DNA of 64,000 nucleotides from CAWFNW01 sp963817405 (GCA_963817405.1 CAWFNW010000001.1:372001-436000); one strand, 5' to 3'. Counted from the stretch's first letter, positions 1 through 10,262 are shown. Notes: a model not told the origin generated them from the letters alone. Numbers and translations are program-made.

Positions 1-392
1 TAGAGCGCGATACCGGCCAGATCGAGCGCTTCGAGGACGTTGGTGTAAGTGAGTTCGTACGGGAGCGTGATGCCCACAAGATCGAACGAGTCGAGCGGCT
101 CACATGACTCCAGCCCGAAGAGCGGCACAGCGACCGTGCGCATTGCATCGGCCATGTCCTTCCACGGCACGAATGCTCGGTCGCACGCGACAGCCGGCTC
201 AGCGTTGAGAATCGAATAGAGGATCTGGAGGGCTTGGTTCGCCATCCCGACCTCGTAGACGTCGGGATACACGAGCGCAACCCGATAGGGCACGTCCCGG
301 TCGAAGCGGGTGCCCCACTCACTATCCAGGTAGCGGGTCGGGCGCTCGACGCGCGCGAGGAGCGGCTCGACCTGCGACCAGACGCTACTCAC
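1..392 (-). CDS. B12-binding-type radical SAM protein, N-terminal part (cut by window edge)
   Basis: These 130 codons are the amino-terminal end of a gene that runs off the left edge. The start is the GTG at 390-392. The segment from about residue 36 (YRVALVYPDVYEVGMANQAL) through LFGLESCEPL to ITLPYELTYTNVLEALDLAG is the pattern I recall from the N-terminal domain of the TIGR03960-type radical SAM family, which sits before the SAM domain. The radical SAM CxxxCxxC motif lies outside the window, so the catalytic assignment is inferred. The start overlaps the stop of the upstream DUF697 gene by 8 bases, so the two are probably translated together. The substrate is not known to me. Confidence 0.7.
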   Translation of the reverse strand, partial: MSSVWSQVEPLLARVERPTRYLDSEWGTRFDRDVPYRVALVYPDVYEVGMANQALQILYSILNAEPAVACDRAFVPWKDMADAMRTVAVPLFGLESCEPLDSFDLVGITLPYELTYTNVLEALDLAGIAL

Positions 393-1365
393 CGGGCGGC
401 TCCGCGATGCCGGGAATCCGCGCCTGCCCGGAAGGCTCCGGGAGCGACTGCTGTGTCGCACCCGCCACGCGCTTCTCGCGGTGCGGGAGCCGTGCGACGC
501 TCGTGCGAGCAGCGCCCTTCAGCTTCTCGACGACGTGCGTGAGGTCAGCACCCTCCTCGAAGTACGCGATTGCCGCCTTGCCCATCGCGACCGTACCGCC
601 ATACCCGAAGCCGCCCTTGATCGCCCAGCCCAGTATCGGCACGAGACCGATCACTTGGCGCGCAACCGTCCTGAACGCGAACCCCGCACCGACGACCGCC
701 GCCAGGTCCTTGAGGCGCTCCGTGCCGAGCGGCTCGCCGTAGGCTGCCGCGATCTGCAGGAGCATCTTCGCCTGGTTCGCGGTCATGAGCGGCATGTCGG
801 CGCCTGGGATGACGGCGACGGTGCCAATGAGCGCATTCTGCCACGCCGTGGCCCGCACCGCCTCGTCCGCCACCGCGCGGCGCATGAACGCGAAGTTGTG
901 CGCCAAGGCGATGCGCTTGGACGAGATCTCGTCCACGAGCCATCGCGCGAGGCGGTCGCCGACAACGTCGGTCGCGTCGTCGCCCACGAGGATGTCGGCG
1001 AGCGGCTGCCCAAGGGCATCAGCCAGATGGCCGACCGTCGAGGCTTCACCCAGCGCGACCACGACGCGCGGGATACGGGCGAGGGCAGCTGCGTCGAGGG
1101 CCTGCCGAAGCGGCGCGGAGCCGCTTCCGGCGGCCGCGACAAGCGCGTCGGCACCCTGCAGCGGATGTGACGCACGGTCCTCGACGACTTCGACGGTCAC
1201 CCGCGCGCCGGCCGTCACCGGACGAAGATGCATCCGCAGCGCGTCGATGAGCGCGTCTGGTGCGTCCGGCTCGATCGCAACGACGAGGTGCACCGGCTTC
1301 TCGCGGTCCTCGCGCAGGCGCGTGCCCGAGCGGACGAGTTCCTTCAGGTCGATCGGCATGGCCAT
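385..1365 (-). CDS. DUF697 (YcjF-like) membrane-associated protein
   Basis: The product is 326 residues and starts at the ATG 1363-1365 behind an AGGGGG ribosome site. Residues 1-130 look like a nucleotide-binding or regulatory fold (VHLVVAIEPDAPDALIDALR; ALARIPRVVVALGEAS). From about residue 150 it resembles the DUF697 family, which includes the C-terminal part of YcjF: NALIGTVAVIPGADMPLMTA, then AKMLLQIAAAYGEP and LVPILGWAIKGGFGYGGTVA. It has short hydrophobic hairpins but no full transporter topology. The C-terminal 40 residues are basic and proline-rich. I do not recognise a P-loop. Its function is unknown; DUF697 proteins often accompany GTPases. It lies upstream of the radical SAM gene and overlaps it. 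Confidence 0.65.
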   Translation of the reverse strand: MAMPIDLKELVRSGTRLREDREKPVHLVVAIEPDAPDALIDALRMHLRPVTAGARVTVEVVEDRASHPLQGADALVAAAGSGSAPLRQALDAAALARIPRVVVALGEASTVGHLADALGQPLADILVGDDATDVVGDRLARWLVDEISSKRIALAHNFAFMRRAVADEAVRATAWQNALIGTVAVIPGADMPLMTANQAKMLLQIAAAYGEPLGTERLKDLAAVVGAGFAFRTVARQVIGLVPILGWAIKGGFGYGGTVAMGKAAIAYFEEGADLTHVVEKLKGAARTSVARLPHREKRVAGATQQSLPEPSGQARIPGIAEPPGE

Positions 1366-1404
1366 CGTGAAAGCCCCCTCTTGATCCTCTACCGCTGTAC
1401 GTAC

Positions 1405-2532
1405 CTATGCCCGGTATCGGCGCGACCAGACCGACAGCAACAACCCGAGTGCGCCGAGATTCGTCACCATGAACGAGCTTCCGAAGCTCATGAACGGCAG
1501 CGGGATACCCGTGATAGGCATCATACCCACGGTCATCCCGATATTCTCGAGAATCTGGAACAGCCACATCCCGATGACGCCGGCCGCGATAAGCGCTCCG
1601 AGTAGATCGCGGGACGATGCCGCGATCGCGAGCGCCGTTACCAACAGCGCCAAGTAGAGGCCGAGGAGCAGTACGGCTCCCGTGAAGCCGAGCTCCTCGC
1701 CCACGACCGCGAAGATGAAGTCGGTGTGCCGAGCAGGCAGGAACTGAAGGTTGGACTGCGTGCCGGCGTTCAGGCCTTTGCCGGAGATTCCGCCGGACCC
1801 GATCGCGATCTTCGACTGCGCCAGGTTGTAGCCTGCCCCGGCCGGATCCCGCTGGGGATCGATGAACACGAGCAGGCGATCCTCCTGGTACGTCTGCAGC
1901 AGCCCGAACCCGAGCACAGCACCCACACCGATCAAGCCGACGAGGCCGAGCACGGCGAAGTAGCGCCCCTTCATCCCGCCCAGAAGCAGGATTCCGAGCG
2001 CAATCGCCACGAACACGAGGCCGGTCCCGAGGTCCGGCTGCAGCAGGATGAGGATGACGGCGAGCCCGAGGAGCGAGAGCACGGTCAGCGCGTCGCGAGG
2101 CCGCTCGAGGCGACCCTCGTAGCGCGAGACCAGCACCGCCATCACGATGATGAAGATAAGCTTCGCGGGCTCCGAGGGCTGGAACAGGCGCACGCCCGCG
2201 ATCTGTAGCCAGGACGTCGCCCCGGAGGCCGTATAGCCGAGGCCGGGAATCCGCGGACTAATCAGCAGAAACGCTAGAAGGAACACCAGCGGGCCAAGCC
2301 AGTGCTTCAGTTGGCGGTAGTCGATCAACCACGCGAACGCGAGCGGCAGCGCGCCCAGGCCGATACCCAGCAGCTGGCGGCGCAGCATTCCCGAGCCCTC
2401 GCCCATCGCCGAAGTCGCGGACGAGACCACTACCACGCCATAGATCGCGAGCGCGGCCGCAACCAGCAGCAACGGTACGTTGACCACGTCATTGATGCGC
2501 TGAATCAAGGAGCGCTCGTTCAGCGGTCTCAT
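1405..2532 (-). CDS. rodA: Rod-shape SEDS peptidoglycan glycosyltransferase RodA
   Basis: RodA polymerises lipid II into glycan strands in the membrane and works with the class B PBP encoded just upstream. The product is 375 residues with about ten hydrophobic segments. SEDS hallmarks are LFQPSEPAKLIFIIVMA near residue 120, GGISGKGLNAGTQSNLQFLP near 250 followed by ARHTDFIFAVVGEELGF, and GIPLPFMSFGSS near 350. I start it at the ATG 2530-2532, which overlaps the mrdA stop as ATGA. A longer open frame upstream lies wholly inside mrdA and does not resemble RodA. It is the last gene of the mre operon. Confidence 0.93.
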   Translation of the reverse strand: MRPLNERSLIQRINDVVNVPLLLVAAALAIYGVVVVSSATSAMGEGSGMLRRQLLGIGLGALPLAFAWLIDYRQLKHWLGPLVFLLAFLLISPRIPGLGYTASGATSWLQIAGVRLFQPSEPAKLIFIIVMAVLVSRYEGRLERPRDALTVLSLLGLAVILILLQPDLGTGLVFVAIALGILLLGGMKGRYFAVLGLVGLIGVGAVLGFGLLQTYQEDRLLVFIDPQRDPAGAGYNLAQSKIAIGSGGISGKGLNAGTQSNLQFLPARHTDFIFAVVGEELGFTGAVLLLGLYLALLVTALAIAASSRDLLGALIAAGVIGMWLFQILENIGMTVGMMPITGIPLPFMSFGSSFMVTNLGALGLLLSVWSRRYRA

Positions 2533-4451
2533 CGCGACACGTCCGTCGTGTGAACTTCGGTCTGCGGCTGTCCCAGGAGCTGTGCAAGGATGTTGCGGGC
2601 CGCCGGGCCGGCGACGGATCCGCCGTGCCCACCCTGCTCGATGACGACGGCGACCGCGTAACGCGGCTTCTCCGCGGGCGCGAAGGCGCAGAACCACGCG
2701 TAGTCGTCCTTGCCGTACACCTGCGCCGTGCCGGTCTTACCCGCGACGGTCACGTCGAAGTCCCGGAAGGTCCCCTTCGCCGTACCGCTCGTCGTCACCT
2801 TGACGAGCGCTCGTTTGATTGTGCTGAGCGCCGCCTCGGACGCCTTCAGTGTTGCCAGCGTCTCGGGGTCGGACGACAGCGCGACACCACCCTCCGAGTC
2901 CAATACGTCCTTGAGCACGTGCGGCCGCATGACCTTCCCGCCGTTCGCGATGCCCGCATAGACAGACGCCATCTGCAGCGGCGTCACGAGCAGGTCGCCT
3001 TGGCCGATCGCCATGTTCACCGTGTCGCCCGGAAGCCACAGCTGGTACTCGGGGTAGTTCTTGTTGAACTCGGTCTTCCACGCGGCATCGGGCACCCGGC
3101 CGGCGACCTCGCCGGGCAGGTCGATCCCTGTCTTCGATCCCAGCCCGAACTCGCGGGCCGTCGACTGGAGCTCTTCCTTCTTCCGCTTATAGAACTCGTA
3201 GCCGATCTCGTAGAACACCGTGTCGCATGACTCCTCGATGCCGCCCTCGAACGAGATCCTGCCGTGGCCGCTGTGGTTCCAGCACCACTTCGGCCACTGC
3301 TCGCCCATCTCGGTCCAACGGCCCTGGCAGAGGTACGAACTGCCCGATGACGCGACGCGGTATTCAAGTCCGGCGAGACCTGTCACCGCCTTGAACGTGG
3401 AGGCCGGCGGGTAGGCCGACATTACAGCGCGGTTGTTGAGGGGATACTCGCTCTCCTTCGCGTTAAGCGCGGTCCACTCGGCCTGGCTGATGCCGCCGAG
3501 GAATGCGGAGGGGTCGAAGGTCGGAAGGCTCGCCATCGCGAGCACCTCCCCCGTCGCGACGTCGAGCACCACGGCGGCGCCGGCCCGAGCCTTCGGGAAG
3601 TCCTGCCGATGCGCCTCAGCCAGTGCTTCCTTGAGGACGGCCTCCGTGACCTTCTGCACCTCGAGGTCTATCGTGAGCCGGATGTCGCGGCCGGCGACCG
3701 GTGCCTGCTCGGAGATCACGCGCTGTGACTTCCCCGATGCGTTCACCTCGATGAGCCGCTGGCCCTTGTCCCCTTGGAGCACACTCTCGAACTGCACCTC
3801 GGCACCGGTCTTGCCGACGACGTCACCGAGCTCATAGCCTGCCTCATCGCCAGCCTGCGCGATCTGTTCCTCGGATATCTCGCCGGTGTAGCCGAGTACG
3901 TGCGCCGCAACCGATCCGTTCGGATACTCGCGGACAGCGACCTCGTCGACCCGCACGCCGGGGAACTCAGCCTGCCTCTCGGCGAGCTTCGCGACCACGT
4001 CGAGCGGCACGTCGATTGCGATGAGCCGGGGGCGGAGCGCCTCCACTCGGCTGTCAGCCACCTTGTCGAAGACCTCGTTCGGTGTCATGGACAGGATTCC
4101 GGCCACACCACCGAATGCATCGGTCAACTCGAGGTCCGTCGGATCGTCGGCCGAGTCGGCGCTTTGCGCGCGGACGATGAGCTTGCGAACCACGTCGTCA
4201 GCTGGATCGATGCTCACCGCGAGCGTAGCGCGGTTCGTGACGAGCGGACGTCCCTCACGGTCAAGAATCCGCCCGCGCGGCGCCGCAAGCGAGATCTCTC
4301 GGATACGGTTGTTCTCCGCGAGCGCGGCGTAGGCATCGCCGGAGAGCACCTGCATCGACCAGAGGCGCACGAGCAAGCTCCCGAGCACGAGGACGATGAC
4401 AACGCCCAGTACGGCGAAACGTGACTTCAGTTGATCCTGGTAGGACGTCAT
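2529..4451 (-). CDS. mrdA: Penicillin-binding protein 2, elongasome transpeptidase
   Basis: This is a class B PBP that cross-links peptidoglycan during side-wall growth. It has 640 residues: a short cytoplasmic tail, one TM at about 12-32, a PBP dimer domain (about 55-235) and a transpeptidase domain. The active-site motifs are all visible: SxxK as ASTFKAVTG near 350, SCDTVFYEIG near 410 as the SxN-type motif (SCD), and VAGKTGTAQ near 570. Its stop overlaps the rodA start, which matches the functional PBP2-RodA pair. The start ATG is at 4449-4451, about 50 bases after mreD. Confidence 0.94.
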   Translation of the reverse strand: MTSYQDQLKSRFAVLGVVIVLVLGSLLVRLWSMQVLSGDAYAALAENNRIREISLAAPRGRILDREGRPLVTNRATLAVSIDPADDVVRKLIVRAQSADSADDPTDLELTDAFGGVAGILSMTPNEVFDKVADSRVEALRPRLIAIDVPLDVVAKLAERQAEFPGVRVDEVAVREYPNGSVAAHVLGYTGEISEEQIAQAGDEAGYELGDVVGKTGAEVQFESVLQGDKGQRLIEVNASGKSQRVISEQAPVAGRDIRLTIDLEVQKVTEAVLKEALAEAHRQDFPKARAGAAVVLDVATGEVLAMASLPTFDPSAFLGGISQAEWTALNAKESEYPLNNRAVMSAYPPASTFKAVTGLAGLEYRVASSGSSYLCQGRWTEMGEQWPKWCWNHSGHGRISFEGGIEESCDTVFYEIGYEFYKRKKEELQSTAREFGLGSKTGIDLPGEVAGRVPDAAWKTEFNKNYPEYQLWLPGDTVNMAIGQGDLLVTPLQMASVYAGIANGGKVMRPHVLKDVLDSEGGVALSSDPETLATLKASEAALSTIKRALVKVTTSGTAKGTFRDFDVTVAGKTGTAQVYGKDDYAWFCAFAPAEKPRYAVAVVIEQGGHGGSVAGPAARNILAQLLGQPQTEVHTTDVSR

Positions 4452-4500
4452 CGCCTAGCGATTCCTTACAACAGGCGCGGCCGGCCGAGCGGCCGCAGGC

Positions 4501-5016
4501 TCAGGCAAGCCGGCGGAAGGACTTGATGGAACGATCAGTGCGCAAGAAGCGCGCCAACCATGGGTACAGCATCAGAGCAAGCGCCGCGTTGTAGACACCC
4601 TTTGGAATGACGACGTTCAGCAGGGCGGCGCCAAGCGGCACGCCCACGCCGAGCACCCCGAGCACGAGCAGGTAGAGGAGCTCCGCCGCGAGACCGGTCA
4701 GGAGCGCGACCGTCACCGGAAGCAGCCATCCCTCGGCGAAGACGTTCTCGGACAGCAGGCCTGCCAGGTAACCGACAAGGGTGAGCACGAGCGCCCATGC
4801 CCCGATCGGTCCGGTCCCCAGCATGTCGAGCAGAAGTCCACCGCTGAAGCCCGCGACTGAGCCGGCGGCCGGCCCTTCGATGAGCGCAAGCGTGATGACC
4901 ACGAGCAGCGGGACGCTTGGGACCACCCCGCCGATCGCGATGTGCGGGGCGACCATCACCTGCAGCACCGCGGCCGCAATGAGCGAGCCGGCGGTGGCCC
5001 AGGTACGGCTGCTCAT
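4501..5016 (-). CDS. mreD: Rod-shape protein MreD
   Basis: This is a 171-residue polytopic membrane protein with about five hydrophobic segments. The pattern near residues 50-80 (GPAAGSVAGFSGGLLLDMLG, then GPIGAWALVLTLVGYLAG) is typical of the MreD family. MreD links MreC and the synthesis enzymes in the elongasome. The gene overlaps the 3' end of mreC by four bases and precedes mrdA. Length and position in the mreBCD-mrdA-rodA order agree with the assignment. Confidence 0.88.
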   Translation of the reverse strand: MSSRTWATAGSLIAAAVLQVMVAPHIAIGGVVPSVPLLVVITLALIEGPAAGSVAGFSGGLLLDMLGTGPIGAWALVLTLVGYLAGLLSENVFAEGWLLPVTVALLTGLAAELLYLLVLGVLGVGVPLGAALLNVVIPKGVYNAALALMLYPWLARFLRTDRSIKSFRRLA

Positions 5017-5867
5017 TCGACCGCCTCCACGTCCTCGTCCGGCGCGGCCAGAAGTACGAGGACCTCCTCGAGCGCGTCGACCCGGACTCTCGATTCGAGC
5101 GTGATTCTGGGGTACAGGTCCGCCCGCCGGCTGTCGACCGCCGTCACGTCCCCGATGACGAGCCCCTTCGGGTATACCCCGCCGAGTCCCGAGGTGATGA
5201 CGACGTCACCCACGGTGGGAGTGCTGTCCTTCGACACGAAGTTGAGGCTCAGCGTGCGGTCGATCGAGCCCTGCACGATTCCCACGGCCCTGCTCGACTG
5301 CAGCATGCCGCCGACGCCGCTTTGCTGGTCCGTGATCAGGCGGACGCGAGACGAACGCGCCGCCGTCTCCACGATCTGTCCGACGAGACCCTGCGCGGCG
5401 AGCACCGGCATGCCGGCTCGAACGCCGTCCGCCGTGCCTCTATCGATGACGATGACACCCTCCCATGAGCTTGAGGGTCGTCCTATCACGCGGGCGCCCA
5501 GCTGCGTGAACTTGCGCTCTTCCGCGAAGTCGACGAGCGCGCGCAGGCGCTCATTCTCCTGGCGAGCCTCTTCGAGCTCAGCGAGGCGTGCCCTGAGTTC
5601 ATCGTTCTGTTCGCGCAGCGCGTCAACCTCGCTCCGCGAGACACCGAGACCGGAGAACCAGTCACCGACGATGCGAAACGGCAGGGCGATGCCCTCGCCG
5701 ATGCGGCCGACCGGGGCCGTCACCGCCGAGACGGCACGCCGAACCGCGTGGAGCGGTCCGCTGTCGCCCTCACGGAAGTTGACGGTAACGAGCACCAGCG
5801 AGAGCACCACCAGGACCACGAGGAGCCCGACGTTGCCGCGCTTCGGTTGTCTGTCTTGGATTCGCAT
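5013..5867 (-). CDS. mreC: Rod-shape-determining protein MreC
   Basis: MreC is an extracytoplasmic scaffold that bridges MreB/MreD and the PBPs. The product is 284 residues. It has an N-terminal TM (about 13-30), a coiled coil (about 77-112, with the heptad-rich LREQNDELRARLAELEEA), and a two-beta-barrel domain with ARVIGRPSSSWEGVIVIDRG and GQIVETAARSSRVRLITDQQ. Typical MreC sequence occurs around VVITSGLGGVYPKGLVIG. The C-terminal tail is acidic. It lies between mreB and mreD in the operon. Confidence 0.92.
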   Translation of the reverse strand: MRIQDRQPKRGNVGLLVVLVVLSLVLVTVNFREGDSGPLHAVRRAVSAVTAPVGRIGEGIALPFRIVGDWFSGLGVSRSEVDALREQNDELRARLAELEEARQENERLRALVDFAEERKFTQLGARVIGRPSSSWEGVIVIDRGTADGVRAGMPVLAAQGLVGQIVETAARSSRVRLITDQQSGVGGMLQSSRAVGIVQGSIDRTLSLNFVSKDSTPTVGDVVITSGLGGVYPKGLVIGDVTAVDSRRADLYPRITLESRVRVDALEEVLVLLAAPDEDVEAVE

Positions 5868-5878
5868 GAGCCGCCCGG

Positions 5879-6919
<1,041 letters not shown>

Positions 6920-7039
6920 CTCGCGCTCCTTTCACATCTGCACGATGACCGGGCTTCACGGTCCTGCCGAGTACAAACGGTCGAGTCCGCACATGCGACA
7001 GCAGCACGAAGGAACGCGCCACTGACGCATATCTGGGTG

Positions 7040-7067
7040 AGTGTAGCACAGCGACCCTCGCAACAAG
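7040..7067 (-). promoter_or_regulatory. Candidate mreB operon promoter (extended -10)
   Basis: On the minus strand the sequence TGC-TACACT (TACACT at 7045-7040) forms an extended -10. A weak -35, CTTGTT at 7067-7062, sits 16 bases upstream. It lies about 120 bases before the mreB start, in the only gap between radC and mreB. The -35 is poor, so the call leans on the TGC extension shared with other promoters in this window. Confidence 0.45.
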
Positions 7068-7129
7068 GGCCGCCGCGGTTCACCGATATGGCAACACCGC
7101 AGGTCGCGGCTTGTGTGGCCTCTCACCGT

Positions 7130-7792
7130 TCACATGAGGCCCATGTCCCGCAGGCTCGCATAGCATCCCCCCTCTGAAATGACGACGTGGTCGAGGACCT
7201 CGATGCCGAGGACGTCGCCCGCCTTCATCAGCCGCCGGGTGAGCGCGACGTCCGCGCTCGACGGCGTCGGGTCCCCGCTGGGGTGGTTATGCACGACCAC
7301 AACAGAGGCCGCCGAGAGTCGAACCGCCTCTTTGAAGAGCTCGCGAGGGTGGACGATCGATGCGTTCAGGCTGCCGATCGAGACCTCGACCGTCTTCAGC
7401 AGCTGGTTCTTGGTGTTGAGCACGAGGCACCAGAAGTGTTCCCGGTCGGCGCCGCGCAGCTGCGGCTCGCAAAGGTGCACAACATCTTCCGGCGCCGACA
7501 CGACGGGGCGCTCGTGGCTGGTCCACGCGGCCGCCCGCCTGCTCATCTCGAGCGATGCCAGAACCACCGCCGCACGGGCGGGACCCACACCCTCATGCGC
7601 GCAGAGGTCCTCGGCGCTTAAACGCCACAGGCCGTGCGGCAAGGGGTGGCGCTCCAGAAGCTCCTGCCCGATCCGTTCGTCCGCCTCGCCGAGCATGAGC
7701 GCGATCAGCGATGCCTCTGTAAGCGCGTCACCTCGGCCCTCGAGCAGCAGCTCGCGAGCGGGCGTCTGCCGTCCCATCAGACGCGGTGCCAT
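7130..7792 (-). CDS. radC: RadC/JAMM-domain protein
   Basis: The product is 220 residues. It has an N-terminal helix-hairpin-helix-like UPF0758 region (about 1-90, with DLCAHEGVGPARAAVVLASL) and a C-terminal JAMM metalloprotease-like domain. The zinc motif is complete, with VVVVHNHPSGDPTPSSADV near residue 165 and an upstream glutamate in the ELFKEAVRL region. RadC is widely annotated as DNA repair, but its biochemical role is unproven. It is the last gene after the Rnf/Gx group and precedes mreB by about 210 bases. Downstream radC-mre order is common in bacteria. Confidence 0.88.
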   Translation of the reverse strand: MAPRLMGRQTPARELLLEGRGDALTEASLIALMLGEADERIGQELLERHPLPHGLWRLSAEDLCAHEGVGPARAAVVLASLEMSRRAAAWTSHERPVVSAPEDVVHLCEPQLRGADREHFWCLVLNTKNQLLKTVEVSIGSLNASIVHPRELFKEAVRLSAASVVVVHNHPSGDPTPSSADVALTRRLMKAGDVLGIEVLDHVVISEGGCYASLRDMGLM

Positions 7793-7810
7793 TCGGCCCG
7801 CCTCCCCTCG

Positions 7811-8380
7811 TCACGTCCCCGGATGTACGGACCCCTGCACACGGGAGATGACGAGCCGGGCGATGAGCCCGGTGGCAATGCCGAAGAGGAGGCCTGCCGA
7901 GACCGAAACGGTTCCCACGGCGAACACGCCGGCCGTGCCGGCGAGAATCGACGCGATGACGAGCTGCGAGAAGACGTGCGAGACACCGCCAGCCGCAGAG
8001 ACACCTACGATGGTCGCGCTCGGGACGAGCCGCATCACGAGGCACATGACTCCCCACGAGGCGAGCGCTCCGGCGACGGCGAGCATGAAGACCGGGCCGC
8101 CGGCTGTCCCTGTGGCAAGCGACACGATCGCCACGCGCCCGAGGCTCACTGCAAGCGCACGCGAAGGCCCAAGCATGACAAGGGCGAGGACCACCGCCAC
8201 GTTCGCCAGCCCGAGGCGGGCTCCGGGAACGGGCGCCGGGCAGGCGGCCTCAAGGAGCCCCAGGATGCTGGCGAGCGCCATCAGGAGCGCGGCGGCGGTC
8301 AGCGCGCGGGTCTTCGCCGAGCGGGCCGCACCACTCGTGACGGTCGCCGCCTCAGCGTACGACCGCGTCAAGGCCATCAT
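7811..8380 (-). CDS. Gx transporter family membrane protein (HepS1-like)
   Basis: This is a 189-residue integral membrane protein with about six hydrophobic segments. GLLEAACPAPVPGARLGLAN near residue 50 and LGRVAIVSLATGTAGGPVFM near 85 are the pattern of the Gx transporter family, which is often labelled heptaprenyl diphosphate synthase component I. I start it at the ATG 8378-8380, because GGAGG lies 8 bases upstream. The open frame continues upstream, but only inside the NusG-II gene. The gene overlaps that neighbour by 29 bases. In many anaerobes this pair travels with Rnf or flavin genes. The substrate is unknown. Confidence 0.7.
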   Translation of the reverse strand: MMALTRSYAEAATVTSGAARSAKTRALTAAALLMALASILGLLEAACPAPVPGARLGLANVAVVLALVMLGPSRALAVSLGRVAIVSLATGTAGGPVFMLAVAGALASWGVMCLVMRLVPSATIVGVSAAGGVSHVFSQLVIASILAGTAGVFAVGTVSVSAGLLFGIATGLIARLVISRVQGSVHPGT

Positions 8381-8723
8381 CCCGCGCACCTCCAATCCGG
8401 ACGGTGACGCCGTTAGGGAGACAGACGATCGCCGAGCCGGGCGCACGCACCCATCCGGTCTTGACGCAGGTGCGGTCCGGACACTTCGCCTCGGCGACGC
8501 GCACCGCGCTCCCGAGTACCTCAACCGTGACCAGACCGTGCGAGCCATCGATCGTGACGATCTCCTCCTCGCCGAGCGGCATACGACTCGCGCCCGCGGG
8601 TCCCTCGATGATGACGGTCTCACTGCCGGTCGCCGAGTGCCCTTCGAGCGCCAGCGCCACGGGAGTCGTCGCAAGTGCGAGGCACGCGAGCGCGGCGATG
8701 AGTAGGCGATCGGTCCGGCTCAT
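8352..8723 (-). CDS. NusG domain II-containing exported protein
   Basis: The 123-residue product has an N-terminal signal/anchor helix (about 6-26) and a single extracytoplasmic NusG-II domain. The conserved segment AEAKCPDRTCVKTGWV near residue 80 and SAIVCLPNGVTVRI near 100 carry the three cysteines typical of the stand-alone family. It is not the transcription factor NusG, since it lacks the NGN and KOW domains. It lies between rnfB and the Gx transporter, an arrangement seen in several anaerobic lineages. Its role is unknown; an assembly or redox role for membrane electron carriers is a guess. Confidence 0.75.
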   Translation of the reverse strand: MSRTDRLLIAALACLALATTPVALALEGHSATGSETVIIEGPAGASRMPLGEEEIVTIDGSHGLVTVEVLGSAVRVAEAKCPDRTCVKTGWVRAPGSAIVCLPNGVTVRIGGARDDGLDAVVR

Positions 8724-8726
8724 GGC

Positions 8727-9638
8727 CTACGCCTCCACAGGCGCCGGAGCCTCGGGCTCGCTCTGCTGGGGGAAGCCGAGCGCGTCCGACGCACGACCAT
8801 CTGCCTCCACGGACGACCACGCCCGGCCACGCCCGTAGAGGTCGATGCAACGCTGGGGGCAGACGGCGATACACGCGCCGCAGCCGGTGCACCGGTCGTC
8901 GTCCACGACGGCCAGGAGATCGACCACGTGGATCGCGTCGTGAGGACAGGCCTTCTCGCAACGCCTGCACGCAATGCAGCACATCGAGCATCCTGCCTTG
9001 CGCCGCGCAGGCTTGTCATGCGCGTTGCAGCGAACCACGATCTGCGCACGGTCGGACATCAGCTGGAGCAGCCCGATCTGGCCGCGAGGGCACTCGTTCA
9101 CGCAGATGCCGCAGCCAGTACACAGATCGCAGTCGATAACGGGCAGCCCACGGTCATCCATCGAGATCGCGTCGAACGGACACGCACGCATGCAGTCGCC
9201 ATAGCCGATGCAGCCCGCCTCGCACACGAGCGGGCCGCCCGCGAGCTTGACCGCCGAGTTGCACGAGCGGACGCCGCTGTATTCGAACGCGCGAACGGCG
9301 TTTGACCCTCCGCCGCAGTGTCGAGCTGATACCACCGCAACGAAGTCGCAGGCCGCGGCTCCCATGATGCCGGCTATCTCGTCGGCCACCGACGCCCCAC
9401 CCGCGACACACGTATTGGGCGCCAAAGCCCCACTTGCGATGCCCTCGGCAACCGCAAAGCACGAAGGGTTGCCGCAGGCCCCGCAGTTGGAGCCCGGCAG
9501 CGCCGACAGGACCAGCTCGACCTTCGGGTCGACCTCGATGTGGAACCGACGAGCCGCCGTCGCAAGCAGGACGGCCGAGATGATACCGAGGACCGTCAGG
9601 CCGCCAACCGCCTTGAGGATGTCGATGAGCATCTGCAC
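8727..9638 (-). CDS. rnfB: Rnf complex iron-sulfur subunit RnfB
   Basis: RnfB accepts electrons from ferredoxin in the Rnf complex. The 303-residue protein has an N-terminal TM (about 8-28) and the Fe-S domain SALPGSNCGACGNPSCF near 45-60. Four ferredoxin-type clusters follow: CIGYGDCMRACP, CDLCTGCGICVNECP, CIACRRCEKACP and CTGCGACIAVCP. This is richer than the minimal proteobacterial RnfB and like the long clostridial form. The C-terminal 40 residues are acidic and low in complexity. It is the last rnf gene, four bases after rnfA. Confidence 0.95.
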   Translation of the reverse strand: MQMLIDILKAVGGLTVLGIISAVLLATAARRFHIEVDPKVELVLSALPGSNCGACGNPSCFAVAEGIASGALAPNTCVAGGASVADEIAGIMGAAACDFVAVVSARHCGGGSNAVRAFEYSGVRSCNSAVKLAGGPLVCEAGCIGYGDCMRACPFDAISMDDRGLPVIDCDLCTGCGICVNECPRGQIGLLQLMSDRAQIVVRCNAHDKPARRKAGCSMCCIACRRCEKACPHDAIHVVDLLAVVDDDRCTGCGACIAVCPQRCIDLYGRGRAWSSVEADGRASDALGFPQQSEPEAPAPVEA

Positions 9639-9641
9639 GAC

Positions 9642-10262
9642 CTACAGCCCAAACCAGCCGGCGAGACCGACATAGGATAGCGAGAGAAGCCCCGCGGTGA
9701 TGAATGACATCGGATTGCCTTTCAGCACCTGCGGAACAGGAGCGATGTCGAGACGTTCACGAAGGGCGGCGAACGCGATGAGCGCGAATCCGTACCCAAC
9801 CGAAACGCCAAGCGTGTAGATGAGCGCTTCGCCGAGCGTGTAACTGTATGTCATGTTCATCTTGAAGAAGCCCGGCTTTGCCACCTCGGTCGCTGCCGCA
9901 AGCACCGCGCAGTTCGTGGTGATCAAGGGAAGGTAGATGCCCATCGCCCGGTAGAGCACAGGGCTGTTCTTCCTCAGGTACATCTCAACGAACTGCACAA
10001 GCGCGGCGATGATCAGGATGAACGCCGGAATGTAGAGGAACTCCCCCACGCCCAGAGGGACCAACAGGAAGTTCCACACGATCCAGGTGGCGGTGCTTGC
10101 CATCATCATCACGAAGATGACCGCGAGGCTCATGCCGACTGACGTCTCCATGCTGTTCGAAATACCGAAGAACGAGCAAAGCGCGATGAACCGGGTCAAG
10201 AGGATGTTGTTGATGAGCGCCGCACCGATGAAGAGCAACGCGTAGTGGCTCACAAGGGTCAT
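9642..10262 (-). CDS. rnfA: Rnf complex membrane subunit RnfA
   Basis: This 206-residue polytopic protein has six hydrophobic segments. It is recognisable as RnfA by LLTRFIALCSFFGISNSMET near residue 20, VEMYLRKNSPVLYRAMGIYL near 95 and LITTNCAVLAAA near 115. RnfA and RnfE form the membrane core with a shared Fe-S centre in their symmetric TM cysteines, which are present here. It overlaps the end of rnfE by four bases. Confidence 0.94.
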   Translation of the reverse strand: MTLVSHYALLFIGAALINNILLTRFIALCSFFGISNSMETSVGMSLAVIFVMMMASTATWIVWNFLLVPLGVGEFLYIPAFILIIAALVQFVEMYLRKNSPVLYRAMGIYLPLITTNCAVLAAATEVAKPGFFKMNMTYSYTLGEALIYTLGVSVGYGFALIAFAALRERLDIAPVPQVLKGNPMSFITAGLLSLSYVGLAGWFGL